Numbered from the stretch's first letter, positions 1 to 10,098 are shown. The stretch is 64,000 bases of DNA from Pseudomonas asplenii (GCF_900105475.1 NZ_LT629777.1:1860001-1924000); one strand, 5' to 3'. A program made the numbers and translations. Notes: generated by a model not told the origin, from the letters alone.

Positions 1-1301
1 ATGACGAGCGTATCGCCGGCGACCAGATGGCGCGCGACTGGCCGGTCTACCAGGCGCTGGTACAGCGCTATGTGGCGTTGATGGCGGCGGGCGACCTGGA
101 GAATGGCCGGGTCCTGTTGCTGGGCGATCTGCAACTGGCCTACCGCAAGGTGATGGATCAGTTGACCATCATGATCGACTCCAATGACCGCCAGATCCGC
201 GAAGATGCCCAGGCGGCGACGCTCCAGGAGGCAAGCGCCAGGACGCTGCTGTACAGCGGTATTGTCATCGCTTTCATTGCGGCCCTGCTGTTGGGCTTCT
301 TCATCAGTCGCCTGATCAGCCGGCCAATCTCTACGGCCGTGTTGTGCGCGCAGCGTATTGCCGAGGGCGATCTGACCCAGCGCATCACCAGTCATGGCCG
401 CGACGAGGCCGGTCAGTTGCTCCAAGCCCTGAGTGGCATGCAGGATAGCCTCAAGGCCACCATCCAGCAGATCGCCAGCGCCGCCGACCAGTTGGCCTCC
501 GCCGCCGAGGAGCTGACGGCGGTCACCGATGACGGCAGCCGGGCGCTGACCCGCCAGAACGACGAAATCCAGCAGGCCGCCACGGCGGTGACGCAAATGA
601 CCTCGGCGGTCGAGGAAGTGGCGCGCAATGCCGTTTCGACCTCGTACGCTTCGCAATCGACCAGCACGCAGGCCAGCAGCGGACGCGATCAGGCCCGCAG
701 TGCGGTGCAGGCGATCAACAACGCCACTCAGGAAATCACCTCGTCCACCGGCCTGGTCAAGGATCTGGCCGTGCAGGTACGCGATATCGGCCAGGTGCTG
801 GATGTGATCCGTGGGATTGCCGAACAGACCAATCTGCTGGCGCTCAACGCGGCCATCGAGGCGGCCCGTGCGGGTGAGCAGGGGCGGGGTTTCGCGGTGG
901 TCGCGGATGAGGTGCGGGCCCTGGCGGCGCGGACCCAGGCATCCACCGGCGAAATCGAGACCATGATCCATTCGATGCAGGATCGTGCCGACAGCGCGGT
1001 TGACGCGATGGGCAAGAGCCAGGCGCTGGTGACCGAGACGCAGGACCTGGCTCGGGCGGCGGGCGCGGCACTGGAGCAGATTGCCGACGGCATCTCGCAG
1101 ATCAATGACCGCAACCTGCTGATCGCCACGGCATCGGAGGAGCAGGCTCATGTGGCCCGCGAGGTGGATCGCAACCTGGTGAATATCCAGGATCTGTCGA
1201 CCCAGACGGCGGCTGGCGCCCACCAGACCAACGCGTCAAGCCAGGAACTGTCGAACCTGGCCCTGTCCTTCAACTCGCTGGTCAGCCGTTTCCGGCTCTG
1301 A
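1..1301 (+). CDS. Methyl-accepting chemotaxis protein, C-terminal part (5' end outside window)
   Basis: The reading frame is open from position 3, so the gene begins upstream and only its C-terminal part is present. It shows the end of a ligand-binding region, one membrane segment (about nt 240-320), a HAMP linker (about nt 320-480) and a complete cytoplasmic signalling domain. The signalling hairpin tip is recognisable at about nt 810-930 ([19 protein letters not shown], then [12 protein letters not shown]), where CheA and CheW bind. The flanking heptad helices carry Gln/Glu methylation-type sites. It should be an inner-membrane chemoreceptor, but the ligand cannot be inferred because the sensor domain is missing. 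The ATG at 27 is internal and is not the start. Confidence 0.95.
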   Translation, partial: DERIAGDQMARDWPVYQALVQRYVALMAAGDLENGRVLLLGDLQLAYRKVMDQLTIMIDSNDRQIREDAQAATLQEASARTLLYSGIVIAFIAALLLGFFISRLISRPISTAVLCAQRIAEGDLTQRITSHGRDEAGQLLQALSGMQDSLKATIQQIASAADQLASAAEELTAVTDDGSRALTRQNDEIQQAATAVTQMTSAVEEVARNAVSTSYASQSTSTQASSGRDQARSAVQAINNATQEITSSTGLVKDLAVQVRDIGQVLDVIRGIAEQTNLLALNAAIEAARAGEQGRGFAVVADEVRALAARTQASTGEIETMIHSMQDRADSAVDAMGKSQALVTETQDLARAAGAALEQIADGISQINDRNLLIATASEEQAHVAREVDRNLVNIQDLSTQTAAGAHQTNASSQELSNLALSFNSLVSRFRL

Positions 1302-1311
1302 GTCCATCGCG

Positions 1312-1341
1312 CGGGTTCGATCCGGCCTCGGGTCGAACCCG
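1312..1341. terminator. Inverted repeat between convergent chemoreceptor and ubiK genes
   Basis: Nine-base perfect arms (CGGGTTCGA at 1312-1320, TCGAACCCG at 1333-1341) surround a 12-base loop between two convergent genes. There is no clear T-run on either side, so it is a candidate bidirectional terminator or 3' end stabiliser only. Confidence 0.5.
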
Positions 1342-1360
1342 GCGGCTAATGCCGGGCGCC

Positions 1361-1621
1361 TTACTCCTGAGTCGGAGACAGCCGCGCTTCCAGTTCCGCG
1401 ACCTTCGCTTCCAGGCTTTCCAGGCGCGCACGCGTACGGGCCAGAACCACCATCTGGCTGTCGAACTCTTCCCGGCTGACCAGATCCAGCTTGCTGAAAC
1501 CGCTCTGCAGCAGGGCCTTGAACTGGCTTTCGATTTCGTTGCGCGGCAACGGGCTTTCGCCACTGAACAGGCGGGAGGCTTGGCCGCTCAGGGCGTCGAG
1601 GAAGGCTTTGGGCGCGAGCAT
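1361..1621 (-). CDS. ubiK: Ubiquinone biosynthesis accessory factor UbiK (BMFP/YqiC family)
   Basis: The protein has 86 residues when started at MLAPKAF (ATG at 1621). The frame stays open further upstream, but that extension is Cys/His/Arg-rich and unlike the family. The family has an N-terminal amphipathic helix and a C-terminal coiled coil; here the last 35 residues (SREEFDSQ to LEARLSPTQE) form a clear heptad coiled coil. In enterobacteria UbiK binds UbiJ and palmitoleic acid and is needed for efficient aerobic ubiquinone synthesis. It sits divergent from glnK, as in other pseudomonads. Assignment is by family pattern and position. Confidence 0.85.
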   Translation of the reverse strand: MLAPKAFLDALSGQASRLFSGESPLPRNEIESQFKALLQSGFSKLDLVSREEFDSQMVVLARTRARLESLEAKVAELEARLSPTQE

Positions 1622-1693
1622 GGTGTGGATTTCCGGATACAGGTCGCTGCAGTGTACCACGCAGTGTCTATAGTGATTTCTGTCGGCAGCGAT

Positions 1694-1744
1694 GCACGAT
1701 TTTTGCGCAACGTGCCGGGCGCTCACGCACCGTTGTTGTGCGTG
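1694..1744 (+). promoter_or_regulatory. Two NtrC-type enhancer sites upstream of glnK
   Basis: The strong site at 1724-1744 has perfect 7-base arms, CACGCAC-N7-GTGCGTG, which contains the NtrC core GCAC-N7-GTGC. A second, weaker site at 1694-1708 reads GCAC-N7-GCGC. Their centres are about 33 bp (three helical turns) apart, as in known tandem NtrC enhancers. They lie roughly 100-150 bp upstream of the transcription start expected from the sigma54 element at 1817. Confidence 0.8.
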
Positions 1745-1816
1745 TGGTGCGGGTACGCGACGGATTTTCCTGCAATGTGACGGGCAAAAGCTTGAAAACA
1801 ATGGATTTTGCAGAGA

Positions 1817-1832
1817 TGGCAAGGTTTCTGCT
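1817..1832 (+). promoter_or_regulatory. Sigma54 (RpoN) promoter of glnK-amtB
   Basis: TGGCAAGGTTTCTGCT has GG and GC exactly ten bases apart, as the -24/-12 consensus (TGGCAC-N5-TTGC) requires. It lies downstream of the paired NtrC sites and predicts a start near 1843, giving a leader of about 195 nt before the glnK ATG. I saw no equally good RpoN element in the gap. Confidence 0.8.
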
Positions 1833-1857
1833 TAGTCGGTTATGACCCATGCACTGA

Positions 1858-2376
<519 letters not shown>

Positions 2377-2411
2377 GCCGACCAAACCCCAACGCCCCAG
2401 GAGAAAACAAT

Positions 2412-3752
2412 ATGACTCTGCGTAAATTCGCAGGGCTAGGAGCCCTGTTGTCCCTCGTAATGCCGGCCCTGGCCATGGCGGCGGACCCGGTACCGGCTCC
2501 AGTCCTCAATTCCGGCGACACCAGCTGGATGCTGACTTCCACAGCCCTCGTGCTGTTCATGACCATTCCAGGCCTCGCGCTGTTCTACGGCGGCATGGTG
2601 CGGTCGAAAAACATTCTTTCCGTGATGATGCAGTGCTTCGCCATTACCGGTCTGATCACCATCCTGTGGTTCATCTATGGCTACAGCATGGCGTTCGATA
2701 CCACCGGGATGGAAGCCGGCGTCGTCAACTACAACTCCTTTGTCGGCAGCCTGGCCAAGGCCTTCCTCGCCGGTATCACGCCAGCGAGCATTACCGGCCC
2801 GACGGCGTTGTTCCCTGAGGCGGTGTTCGTCACCTTCCAGATGACCTTTGCGATCATCACTCCGGCGTTGATCGTCGGTGCGTTCGCCGAGCGGATGAAA
2901 TTCTCCGCGATGCTGATCTTCATGGGCATCTGGTTCACCCTGGTCTATGCGCCGATCGCGCACATGGTCTGGAGCGGTCCGGGTTCCCTGCTGGGTGACT
3001 GGGGCGTGTTGGACTTCGCGGGCGGCACCGTGGTGCACATCAACGCCGGTATTGCAGGTCTCGTGGCCTGTCTGGTGCTGGGCAAGCGCAAAGGCTTCCC
3101 AACCACCCCGATGGCACCGCACAACTTGGGTTACACCCTGATCGGCGCAGCCATGCTGTGGGTCGGCTGGTTCGGCTTCAACGCCGGTTCCGCCGCTGCG
3201 GCCAACGGTACCGCCGGCATGGCGATGCTGGTGACCCAGATCGCCACCGCCGCCGCCGCACTGGGCTGGATGTTCGCCGAGTGGCTGACCCACGGTAAGC
3301 CAAGCGCACTGGGCATCGCCTCGGGCGTAGTGGCCGGCCTGGTTGCCATTACCCCGGCTGCCGGTACTGTCGGCCCGATGGGCTCGCTGATCATCGGCCT
3401 GGCGGCCGGTGTGGTGTGCTTCTTCTGCGCCACCACCCTGAAGCGCAAGCTGGGCTACGACGATTCCCTGGACGCCTTCGGCGTGCACGGTATCGGCGGT
3501 ATCCTCGGCGCGATCCTGACCGGTGTATTCGCTGCACCGTCGATGGGTGGCTTCAACGCCGCGACCACCGACATTGCCGCCCAGGTCTGGGTTCAGTGCA
3601 AGGGTGTCGGCTTCACCGTCCTCTACACCGCAGTCGTCACCTACGTGATCTTGAAAGTCCTGGATGTGGTGATGGGCCTGCGTGTGACCGATGAAGAAGA
3701 ATCGGTCGGTCTGGACCTGGCACAACACAACGAGCGCGGCTATAACCTCTGA
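2412..3752 (+). CDS. amtB: Ammonium transporter AmtB
   Basis: This 446-residue inner-membrane protein begins with a cleavable signal peptide (ALAMAADP near residue 25), followed by eleven predicted membrane helices. The two pore histidines are present in APHNLGYTLIG and DAFGVHGIGG. The family forms trimers that recruit and deprotonate ammonium and pass NH3/NH4+ inward, gated by GlnK. It is cotranscribed with glnK, 35 bp upstream, and ends before a strong terminator. A good AGGAGAAAAC ribosome-binding site precedes the ATG. Confidence 0.98.
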   Translation: MTLRKFAGLGALLSLVMPALAMAADPVPAPVLNSGDTSWMLTSTALVLFMTIPGLALFYGGMVRSKNILSVMMQCFAITGLITILWFIYGYSMAFDTTGMEAGVVNYNSFVGSLAKAFLAGITPASITGPTALFPEAVFVTFQMTFAIITPALIVGAFAERMKFSAMLIFMGIWFTLVYAPIAHMVWSGPGSLLGDWGVLDFAGGTVVHINAGIAGLVACLVLGKRKGFPTTPMAPHNLGYTLIGAAMLWVGWFGFNAGSAAAANGTAGMAMLVTQIATAAAALGWMFAEWLTHGKPSALGIASGVVAGLVAITPAAGTVGPMGSLIIGLAAGVVCFFCATTLKRKLGYDDSLDAFGVHGIGGILGAILTGVFAAPSMGGFNAATTDIAAQVWVQCKGVGFTVLYTAVVTYVILKVLDVVMGLRVTDEEESVGLDLAQHNERGYNL

Positions 3753-3762
3753 GCGCGTTGAA

Positions 3763-3793
3763 AAAATATGCCCGGCTTGCCGGGCATTTTTTT
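3763..3793 (+). terminator. Rho-independent terminator after amtB
   Basis: An 8-bp perfect stem (ATGCCCGG, loop CTTG, CCGGGCAT) is followed by a run of T residues and preceded by A residues. It ends the glnK-amtB operon. Confidence 0.92.
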
Positions 3794-3964
3794 GTCTGGG
3801 TTTTGTCAACGTGAAGAGGGTTGAAAGGATTTATCCAAGGGCATTGCGGACAAAACATCGAAGCCCGCTGCCATGGGACGATTACTTACAGCATGGCAGG
3901 CGTATTAGGCGCTTTGCTTTTTTCCTGAGCGCGCTAGAATGCGCGCCGATGGGCGGAGAACTGT

Positions 3965-4390
3965 ATGTGGCAACAGACACTGATTACCTTGCGGGCCCGG
4001 CCCCGGGGCTTTCATTTGGTGACCCAGGAGTTGCTCGCCGGCTTGCCTGAACTCCAGGCATGTCGCGTCGGTCTGTTGCATCTGTGGCTGCAACATACCT
4101 CGGCTTCGTTGACCATCAACGAGAATGCCGATCCGGCGGTTCGCCGCGACTTCGAACGTTTTTTCAACCGATTGGTCCCGCAAGGTGGCCTCGAGTATGA
4201 ACACAACGACGAAGGTGCGGATGACTTGCCGGCGCACTTCAAGGCCAGTTTACTAGGCTGTCAGTTGACCTTGCCGGTCACGGCGGGGCGGCTGGCGCTG
4301 GGTAGTTGGCAGGGCGTTTATCTTGGCGAGCACCGCGATCAGGGTGGTGCTCGTAAAGTCCTTGCCACCCTTCAGGGTGAATGGGCTTGA
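3965..4390 (+). CDS. YjbQ/UPF0047 family protein (secondary thiamine-phosphate synthase type)
   Basis: The 141-residue length is typical of the family. The signature [15 protein letters not shown] (about residues 42-56) and the later [16 protein letters not shown] block, with conserved His, Asp and Glu residues, are present. E. coli YjbQ has weak thiamine-phosphate synthase activity in vitro, but the physiological role is unclear. It lies between amtB and sutA on the same strand, with its own ~170-bp upstream gap after the amtB terminator, so it is probably transcribed separately. The family is certain; the reaction is not. Confidence 0.9.
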   Translation: MWQQTLITLRARPRGFHLVTQELLAGLPELQACRVGLLHLWLQHTSASLTINENADPAVRRDFERFFNRLVPQGGLEYEHNDEGADDLPAHFKASLLGCQLTLPVTAGRLALGSWQGVYLGEHRDQGGARKVLATLQGEWA

Positions 4391-4491
4391 GCCGCTGGTC
4401 TCCAGCGGATGTTGATTTTTTCCAGCGGCCTTCGACAGTCGGCATGGCTGGTCTATAACTAATCTGCTTTTCGCAAGTCATGAGGTAGAAC

Positions 4492-4821
4492 ATGAGCGAC
4501 GATGATCTGGAAAATGATGACCTCGAAGTAGGCGACGAAGACGAGACCGAAGAAGGCCTGGAAGCGTCTGCAGAAGACGTGGACGTGGCGGACGACGATG
4601 GCGGCGATGCCCCTGCCCCGACCGCCAAGGGCAAGGCCAAGGCTGCGGTATCGATCGACGAATTGCCCAGTGTCGAGGCCAAGAACAAGGAGCGTGATGC
4701 TCTGGCACGTGCCATGGAAGAGTTCCTGGCGCGCGGTGGCAAGGTGCAGGAAGTGGAGGCCAATGTGGTCGCCGATCCGCCCAAGAAGCCGGATAACAAG
4801 TACGGCAGCCGACCTATCTGA
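4492..4821 (+). CDS. sutA: SutA-type RNA polymerase-associated transcription regulator
   Basis: A 109-residue, highly acidic protein. The first 45 residues are almost entirely Asp/Glu, then come a short Ala/Lys linker, a central helix (EAKNKERDALARAMEEFLARGG) and a C-terminal tail ending KYGSRPI. This arrangement and the position two genes after amtB match SutA of P. aeruginosa. There, it binds RNA polymerase through disordered acidic and C-terminal tails and raises rRNA and housekeeping transcription in slow-growing cells. A terminator follows directly. Identification rests on composition, C-terminal motif and synteny. Confidence 0.85.
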   Translation: MSDDDLENDDLEVGDEDETEEGLEASAEDVDVADDDGGDAPAPTAKGKAKAAVSIDELPSVEAKNKERDALARAMEEFLARGGKVQEVEANVVADPPKKPDNKYGSRPI

Positions 4822-4841
4822 GTGTCGCTTCATGCTTGCTG

Positions 4842-4870
4842 AAAAAGCCCGCCGTCGCTGCGGGCTTTTT
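4842..4870 (+). terminator. Rho-independent terminator after sutA
   Basis: AAAAAGCCCGC and GCGGGCTTTTT form an 11-bp stem including the flanking A/T pairs. It lies 20 bp after the sutA stop codon. Confidence 0.92.
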
Positions 4871-4916
4871 CATGTCTGCAGAATGGCTGGAGCTGGAGCA
4901 GAGGTTTGAACGAAAG

Positions 4917-4950
4917 CAGTGGCGAGGGGACAAGCCCCCCTTCCCACAAA
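4917..4950. repeat. Degenerate REP-like element
   Basis: The sequence GTGGCGAGGGGACAAGCCCC with flanking partial complementarity resembles the short intergenic REP palindromes common in P. fluorescens genomes (GTGGCGAGGGAGC type). It is imperfect and single, sitting in the gap between convergent sutA and the HAD gene. Confidence 0.45.
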
Positions 4951-4953
4951 GCG

Positions 4954-5670
4954 TCAGGAGCGTGCAGGCTGGCGGTTCCAGGCGGCGAGCAGGGCTGGCA
5001 GTTCGGTGAGGCTGCGAATCTCGGCGTCCGGGTGGCGCTCGGCTTCCCAGGCCTTGCCCGTGGGGTTGTACCAGACCGCCCGCAGCCCAGCCTGCTGAGC
5101 CCCGGCGATGTCGTCACCCGGATGATCGCCGATATGCACCGCCGCGCTGGCTGAGATATTGCCGCCGCGGGACAGGGCTTCGTGGAACAGCCGTGAATCC
5201 GGCTTGGCGATGCCGATATCCTCGGCACACAGTGCAAAGCGAAAGTAGTCGGCCAGACCCAGGCGGCGCACATCGGCGTTGCCGTTGGTGACCACGCCCA
5301 GGGCAAAGCTGCGGCCCAGAACCTCCAGGGTCGGCTCGACCTCCGGGAACACCTCGATCTGGTGTCGGGCGTGGATGAACACCTCGAACGCTTCCTCAGC
5401 CAGTGACGAGGCCTGCGCATGTGGATAACCGGCTTCTTCCAGGGCGTGGAACAACACCCGGCGCCGCAGGGCGCTGATACGGTGCTTGAGGGGCGGTTCC
5501 TGGAGCAGTATCCGTTCGCGAATCGCCCACAGGTGCTCGATCGGCACGCCGCCGAGGTCGGGGGCGTGTGCGGCCAGCCATTCGCGCAGTATGTTCTCCG
5601 CGCTGTGGATCACCGGAGCGGTGTCCCACAGGGTATCGTCGAGGTCGAAGGTGACCAGCTCAATCGTCAT
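4954..5670 (-). CDS. HAD-superfamily phosphatase, YigB-like
   Basis: This 238-residue protein has all HAD motifs: FDLDDTLW with nucleophile Asp9 and Asp11, TNGNAD (motif II Thr), KPDSRLF (motif III Lys) and GDHPGDDI (motif IV acids). An alpha-helical cap lies between the first two motifs. E. coli has its homologue yigB immediately after xerC in the dapF-xerC operon, and YigB dephosphorylates FMN and the riboflavin precursor ARPP. The same order here, with a 4-bp overlap with xerC, supports a YigB-type role. HAD specificity cannot be read from sequence alone. Confidence 0.9.
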   Translation of the reverse strand: MTIELVTFDLDDTLWDTAPVIHSAENILREWLAAHAPDLGGVPIEHLWAIRERILLQEPPLKHRISALRRRVLFHALEEAGYPHAQASSLAEEAFEVFIHARHQIEVFPEVEPTLEVLGRSFALGVVTNGNADVRRLGLADYFRFALCAEDIGIAKPDSRLFHEALSRGGNISASAAVHIGDHPGDDIAGAQQAGLRAVWYNPTGKAWEAERHPDAEIRSLTELPALLAAWNRQPARS

Positions 5671-6566
5671 TGCGAGGAGTCCTTGCTGCGTTTGGCCCGT
5701 GGATGGGCGCTGTCATAGACAGTTGCCAGGTGCTGGAAGTCCAGATGGGTGTAGATCTGCGTGGTCTTGATGTCCGAGTGGCCGAGCAGTTCCTGCACGC
5801 CGCGCAGGTCCTGGGACGACTCCAGCAGGTGGCTGGCGAAGGAGTGGCGGAGCATGTGCGGGTGCAGGTTCTGTCCCAGCTCACGCTCGCCAGCGGCCTT
5901 GACCCTTAATTGAATGGCCCGAGGCCCGAGGCGCCGGCCCTGCTGGCTGACGAACACCGCATCGTCCGCCGGATTGCTCAGGGCGCGCAGTGGCAGCCAG
6001 GTCTGCAGGGCCTCGCGGGCCTTGCGTCCAATCGGCAGCACGCGGGTCTTGCTGCCCTTGCCGTGGACCTGGACCAGGCCGTCGGCCAGATCCAGCTGAT
6101 CGAGGTTGAGCCCGGTCAGTTCCGACAGGCGCAGGCCCGAGGAGTAGAACAGTTCGAGGATCGCCTGGTCACGATGGGCGAGAAAGTCGTCCTCCACGGC
6201 GCCGTCGAGCAGTTGCTGGGCGCGATCGGTGTCGAGGGTCTTGGGTAGCCGGCGTTCGCCCTTGGGTGGGGCCAGGCCGGTGGCGGGGTCGTGATTGCAC
6301 AGCCCTTCGCGATTGAGGTACTGGTACAGGCCGCGCACCGCCGACAGCAGTCGAGCCAGGCTGCGCGAGGATTGCCCCTGCTGGTGCAGGCGCGCGACCA
6401 GCCGGCGCAGGCGCTGGATGTCCAGGGCGGCCCAGCCGGCGACCTGCTCCTTCTCGCAGAAGGCCAGGACCTTGTTCAGGTCGCGGCGATAGGCTTGCAG
6501 GGTGTGTGGCGACACCTGACGCTCACTGCGCAGGTGCTCGCAGTAGGCGTCCAGTTGTCGTTCCAT
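5667..6566 (-). CDS. xerC: Tyrosine recombinase XerC
   Basis: A 299-residue protein with an N-terminal SAM-like core-binding domain (about residues 1-90) and a C-terminal catalytic domain. The catalytic set is complete: Arg146 (SSGLRLSEL), the Lys in GKGSKTR, His237 and Arg240 (HPHMLRHSF), His263 (LGHSDI) and nucleophile Tyr272 (TQIYTHLD). XerC with XerD resolves chromosome dimers at dif near the terminus. In Pseudomonas it is also called sss and affects rhizosphere colonisation. It is the fifth gene of a tight operon with lptM, lysA, dapF and the DUF484 gene, as in other gammaproteobacteria. Confidence 0.97.
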   Translation of the reverse strand: MERQLDAYCEHLRSERQVSPHTLQAYRRDLNKVLAFCEKEQVAGWAALDIQRLRRLVARLHQQGQSSRSLARLLSAVRGLYQYLNREGLCNHDPATGLAPPKGERRLPKTLDTDRAQQLLDGAVEDDFLAHRDQAILELFYSSGLRLSELTGLNLDQLDLADGLVQVHGKGSKTRVLPIGRKAREALQTWLPLRALSNPADDAVFVSQQGRRLGPRAIQLRVKAAGERELGQNLHPHMLRHSFASHLLESSQDLRGVQELLGHSDIKTTQIYTHLDFQHLATVYDSAHPRAKRSKDSSQ

Positions 6567-6568
6567 GG

Positions 6569-7294
6569 CTAGCGTACCGAGCGCAGGGAGTGGGTGAAGC
6601 GCGGGACGACCCGCCCGAGGACTTCGGCGATGTAGCTGAGAAACAGGGTGCCGACCGAACTCTTGTAGTGCTGCGGGTCGCGGCTGGCGATGGCGAGCAC
6701 GCCATGCAGGCCCAGATGGCTGATGGCGACCACGGCAGTGGAGCCGATCTGCCGACGTTGTTCTTCGCCGAACAGGAAGTCCAGTTCGTGCTCGCGCAGG
6801 CTGCCGCTGACGCTCTTGCCTTCCGAGAGCAGCCCGCCGATTGCCTGCTGGGCTTCGGCGCCGCTGACCCAGCGACCCACCGGCATGGCGTTGTCGCTGA
6901 ACAGGATCAGGCTGACGAAGGGCACCTGGAAGTCCTGGCGCAGGCTGTCCTCGACAGCGATCACCAGGTCGTCGAGGCTGGCGGCGTCCATCAGCGCGAG
7001 AATCAGCCGACGGGTCTTGTCGAACAGTCGGTCGTTGTCACGGGCGACGTCCATCAACTGGGACAGCCGATGACGCATCTCGATGTTGCGCTCGCGCAGG
7101 ATTTTCATCTGCCGCTCGACCAGCGACACCGTATCGCCGCGCTGGTGCGGGATACGTAGCGCCGGCAGCAGTTCCTCGTGGTCGACGAAGAAGTTCGGAT
7201 GAGCCTCCAGGTAGGCGGCCACGGTGGCCGCCTCCAGGCTCTGCTCTGGCAGTTCGTTGGGCTGTTCGGCTGGAGCCTGTGGCTGATCGCTCAT
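6569..7294 (-). CDS. DUF484 family protein (GAF-like)
   Basis: The protein has 241 residues when started at [11 protein letters not shown] (ATG at 7294), 13 bp after the dapF stop. A longer in-frame version would overlap dapF. The N-terminal part contains a conserved [12 protein letters not shown] block and a coiled coil ([15 protein letters not shown]). The rest resembles a GAF-type sensory fold. DUF484 genes are conserved between dapF and xerC in Pseudomonas and related bacteria; their function is unknown. The 2-bp gap to xerC implies coupled translation. Confidence 0.9.
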   Translation of the reverse strand: MSDQPQAPAEQPNELPEQSLEAATVAAYLEAHPNFFVDHEELLPALRIPHQRGDTVSLVERQMKILRERNIEMRHRLSQLMDVARDNDRLFDKTRRLILALMDAASLDDLVIAVEDSLRQDFQVPFVSLILFSDNAMPVGRWVSGAEAQQAIGGLLSEGKSVSGSLREHELDFLFGEEQRRQIGSTAVVAISHLGLHGVLAIASRDPQHYKSSVGTLFLSYIAEVLGRVVPRFTHSLRSVR

Positions 7295-7307
7295 GACATT
7301 CGCTCGC

Positions 7308-8138
7308 TTATAGACGCACTTGTCCTTCATACACCCGCACGGCCGGTCCGGTCATCACCACCGGCTGGCCGACACCCGCCCACTCGATGGACAGGCGTCC
7401 GCCGGGCAGGTCGATGGTGACCGGCGAGTCCATCCAGCCTTGGCTGATGGCGGCCACCGCCGCCGCGCAGGCGCCGGTACCGCAGGCCTGGGTTTCCCCG
7501 GCACCGCGTTCCCAGACGCGCAATTGTGCGCGGTGGCGGTCGATCACCTGGAGGAAACCGACGTTGACCCGTGCCGGGAAGCGCGGATGGTGTTCGATCT
7601 TCGGGCCCAGTTCGTGGACGGGAGCCGCATTGATATCGTTGACGCGCAGCACCGCATGGGGGTTGCCCATGGACACGGCGGCCAGTTCGACGGTGTGGCC
7701 ATCGACGTCGAGCGGGTAGCTCAGGGCCTGGGCCTGGGCCTGGAACGGAATGTCCGCCGGCACCAGGCGCGGGGCGCCCATGTCTACGCTAATCTGGCCG
7801 TCCTGACGGACATCCAGCTCGATGATACCGCTCTTGGTCTCGACACGAATCCGGCGTTTGGCGGTCAGGCGCTTGTCCAGCACGAAACGGGCGAAGCAGC
7901 GCGCACCGTTGCCGCACTGTTCGACTTCCGAACCGTCGGAGTTGAAGATCCGGTAGCGGAAGTCCACCTCGGGATTGCTCGGCGCCTCGACAATCAGCAA
8001 CTGGTCGAAACCGATGCCGGTATGCCGGTCACCCCATTGCTTGGCATGCTTGGGCTGGATGTGCGCGTGCTGGCTGACCAGGTCGAGGACCATGAAGTCG
8101 TTGCCCAGGCCGTGCATCTTGGTAAAACGCAGCAGCAT
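7308..8138 (-). CDS. dapF: Diaminopimelate epimerase
   Basis: DapF converts LL-diaminopimelate to the meso form, the direct precursor of lysine and of the peptidoglycan cross-link residue. The 276-residue protein has both catalytic cysteines: Cys75 in EQCGNGARC and Cys219 in TQACGTGAC, each in the expected duplicated half-domain. The start [15 protein letters not shown] is the classic N-terminus. It lies 4 bp after lysA, so the two last steps of lysine synthesis are adjacent and probably cotranslated. Confidence 0.98.
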   Translation of the reverse strand: MLLRFTKMHGLGNDFMVLDLVSQHAHIQPKHAKQWGDRHTGIGFDQLLIVEAPSNPEVDFRYRIFNSDGSEVEQCGNGARCFARFVLDKRLTAKRRIRVETKSGIIELDVRQDGQISVDMGAPRLVPADIPFQAQAQALSYPLDVDGHTVELAAVSMGNPHAVLRVNDINAAPVHELGPKIEHHPRFPARVNVGFLQVIDRHRAQLRVWERGAGETQACGTGACAAAVAAISQGWMDSPVTIDLPGGRLSIEWAGVGQPVVMTGPAVRVYEGQVRL

Positions 8139-8142
8139 GGGC

Positions 8143-9390
8143 TTACTCCGGCAACAGGCTTTCGCCGGCGTACAATTCGGCCAGCGTTTCGCGGCGACGG
8201 ATCTCGATCACCTGCTCGCCATCCACCAGCACTTCGGCGGCGCGACCGCGAGTGTTGTAGTTGGAGCTCATGACAAAGCCATAGGCGCCCGCCGAATGCA
8301 CGGCCAGCAGATCGCCTTCTTCCAGCGCCAGTTGACGGTCCTTGGCCAGGAAGTCACCGGTCTCGCAGATCGGGCCGACCACATCGTAGGTGCGCGGCTG
8401 TGCATCGCGTGGGCGCACGGCGGTGACGTTCATCCAGGCCTGGTACAGCGACGGGCGGATCAGGTCGTTCATCGCCGCGTCGACGATGGCGAAATCCTTG
8501 TGTTCGGTGTGCTTGAGGTATTCGACCCGGGTCAGCAGCACGCCGGCATTGGCGACGATGAAACGGCCGGGTTCGAACATCAGGGCCAGGTCGCGGCCAG
8601 CGGTACGCTCGCGCACGGCCTTGATGTAGTCGGCCACCAATGGCGGCTCTTCATCGCGATACCGCACGCCGACACCGCCACCGAGGTCGATGTGCTGCAG
8701 GTAGATGCCGCACTCGCCGAGGCGGTCGATCAGGCCCAGCAGGCGGTCGAGGGCATCGAGGAACGGATCCAGGCTGGTCAGCTGCGAGCCGATATGGCAA
8801 TCGACGCCGAGCACTTCCAGGTTCGGCGACTGTGCCGCGCGAACATAGACTTCTTCGGCGTCGGCAATGGCGATGCCGAACTTGTTTTCCTTGAGGCCGG
8901 TGGAGATGTACGGGTGGGTGCCGGCATCCACGTCCGGGTTGACCCGCAGCGAGATCGGCGCACGTACGCCCAGCTCGGCGGCCACCTGTTGCAGGCGCTC
9001 CAGTTCTTCGGCGGATTCGACGTTGAAGCAGTGCACGCCGACTTCCAGGGCCCGTCGCATGTCTTCGCGGGTCTTGCCGACGCCGGAGAAAACGATCCGG
9101 TCGGCACGGCCGCCAGCGGCCAGTACACGTTCCAGCTCACCACGGGACACGATGTCGAAGCCGGCACCCAGGCGGGCCAGCAGGTTCAGCACGCCAAGGT
9201 TCGAGTTGGCCTTGACCGCAAAGCATACCAGGTGCGGTGTGCCCTCGAGGGCGTCGGCATAGGCGCGGTACTGCGCCTCGATATGGGCCCTCGAGTAGAC
9301 ATAGGTGGGCGTGCCAAAGCGCTCGGCAATGGCGGACAAAGCCGCGCCTTCCGCGAACAGTTCACCGTCGCGGTAGTTGAAAGCGTCCAT
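8143..9390 (-). CDS. lysA: Diaminopimelate decarboxylase
   Basis: LysA decarboxylates meso-diaminopimelate to L-lysine with pyridoxal phosphate. The 415-residue fold-III enzyme has the PLP lysine Lys60 (CFAVKANSN), the HIGSQ motif and glycine-rich phosphate-binding loop ([10 protein letters not shown]), and the partner-subunit CETGD motif near residue 340. It is the second gene of the lptM-lysA-dapF operon, 9 bp after lptM. The position beside dapF rules out an arginine or ornithine decarboxylase. Confidence 0.98.
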   Translation of the reverse strand: MDAFNYRDGELFAEGAALSAIAERFGTPTYVYSRAHIEAQYRAYADALEGTPHLVCFAVKANSNLGVLNLLARLGAGFDIVSRGELERVLAAGGRADRIVFSGVGKTREDMRRALEVGVHCFNVESAEELERLQQVAAELGVRAPISLRVNPDVDAGTHPYISTGLKENKFGIAIADAEEVYVRAAQSPNLEVLGVDCHIGSQLTSLDPFLDALDRLLGLIDRLGECGIYLQHIDLGGGVGVRYRDEEPPLVADYIKAVRERTAGRDLALMFEPGRFIVANAGVLLTRVEYLKHTEHKDFAIVDAAMNDLIRPSLYQAWMNVTAVRPRDAQPRTYDVVGPICETGDFLAKDRQLALEEGDLLAVHSAGAYGFVMSSNYNTRGRAAEVLVDGEQVIEIRRRETLAELYAGESLLPE

Positions 9391-9399
9391 GGTGATCCC

Positions 9400-9564
9400 T
9401 TACTCGTAGGTGTCGTGCTTGTGCGCTTTGCTTTGCGAGGACTTGGCCTGGTCGTTGGGGTTCTGGCTGTCATCAGGAAGATACAGTGGACCTTTTTGCC
9501 CACAGGCAGAGACCAGGCAAGCGATCGCGAGGAGCGCAGCAAGGGAAGAGATCAGGCGCTTCAT
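9400..9564 (-). CDS. lptM: Small lipoprotein LptM (YifL/LppL)
   Basis: A 54-residue lipoprotein started at MKRLISSL (ATG at 9564). It has a hydrophobic signal and lipobox LVSAC with lipidated Cys21. The mature N-terminus CGQKGPLYLP is the conserved LptM motif, which in E. coli mimics LPS and helps assemble and oxidise LptD in the outer membrane. The remainder is a short hydrophilic tail. It opens the lysA-dapF-xerC operon, the same neighbourhood as E. coli yifL and P. aeruginosa lppL. A longer upstream reading is not plausible because it lacks the signal peptide at its start. Confidence 0.93.
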   Translation of the reverse strand: MKRLISSLAALLAIACLVSACGQKGPLYLPDDSQNPNDQAKSSQSKAHKHDTYE

Positions 9565-9765
9565 GGCGAAATCCTTTGTAAAAGCATTGATTGCGCCCGA
9601 GTATACCGGCCACCCGGCGGCTTGCCTATGCGAGCCGCCAGCCGGACAGTGGCGGAGCGCTGATGGATGTCCGGGTGGCCGCCGGCTGGTTATGCTTTGC
9701 AAACATTCGGCAGCCCCCGTATCTTCGTTCGCTTGGAGTCACACGTTTTTTTCGAGGTTCGCACT

Positions 9766-10098
9766 ATGAGTTTGAATGAAGCCCGTTTTCACGATCTGGT
9801 GGATAACACCCAGCAAAACCTGGAAGACGTCTTCGACGAGAGTGACCTGGATGTGGACCTGGAAAACTCCGCCGGTGTGTTGACCGTGAAGTTCGAGGAC
9901 GGCAGCCAGCTGATCTTCAGTCGCCAGGAACCCCTGCGCCAGATGTGGCTGGCCGCGCGCTCTGGCGGTTATCATTTCGACTATGACCCGGAGAGCAGCC
10001 GCTGGGTTTGCGACAAGAGCGAGGAACTGCTCAGCGAGATCGTCGCCCGTGCGACCTGGGAGCAGGCCGGCGTCAAGCTGGACTTCGACGAGATCTGA
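9766..10098 (+). CDS. cyaY: Frataxin-like iron donor CyaY
   Basis: The 110-residue protein is the bacterial frataxin homologue. It has an acidic first helix (HDLVDNTQQNLEDVFDESD), beta strands with LTVKFEDGSQLIF and QMWLAA, and the pattern SGGYHFDYD. CyaY binds iron on the acidic ridge and modulates the IscS-IscU cysteine desulfurase complex. It is divergent from lptM with a 201-bp gap and overlaps the next gene by 1 bp. Confidence 0.97.
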   Translation: MSLNEARFHDLVDNTQQNLEDVFDESDLDVDLENSAGVLTVKFEDGSQLIFSRQEPLRQMWLAARSGGYHFDYDPESSRWVCDKSEELLSEIVARATWEQAGVKLDFDEI

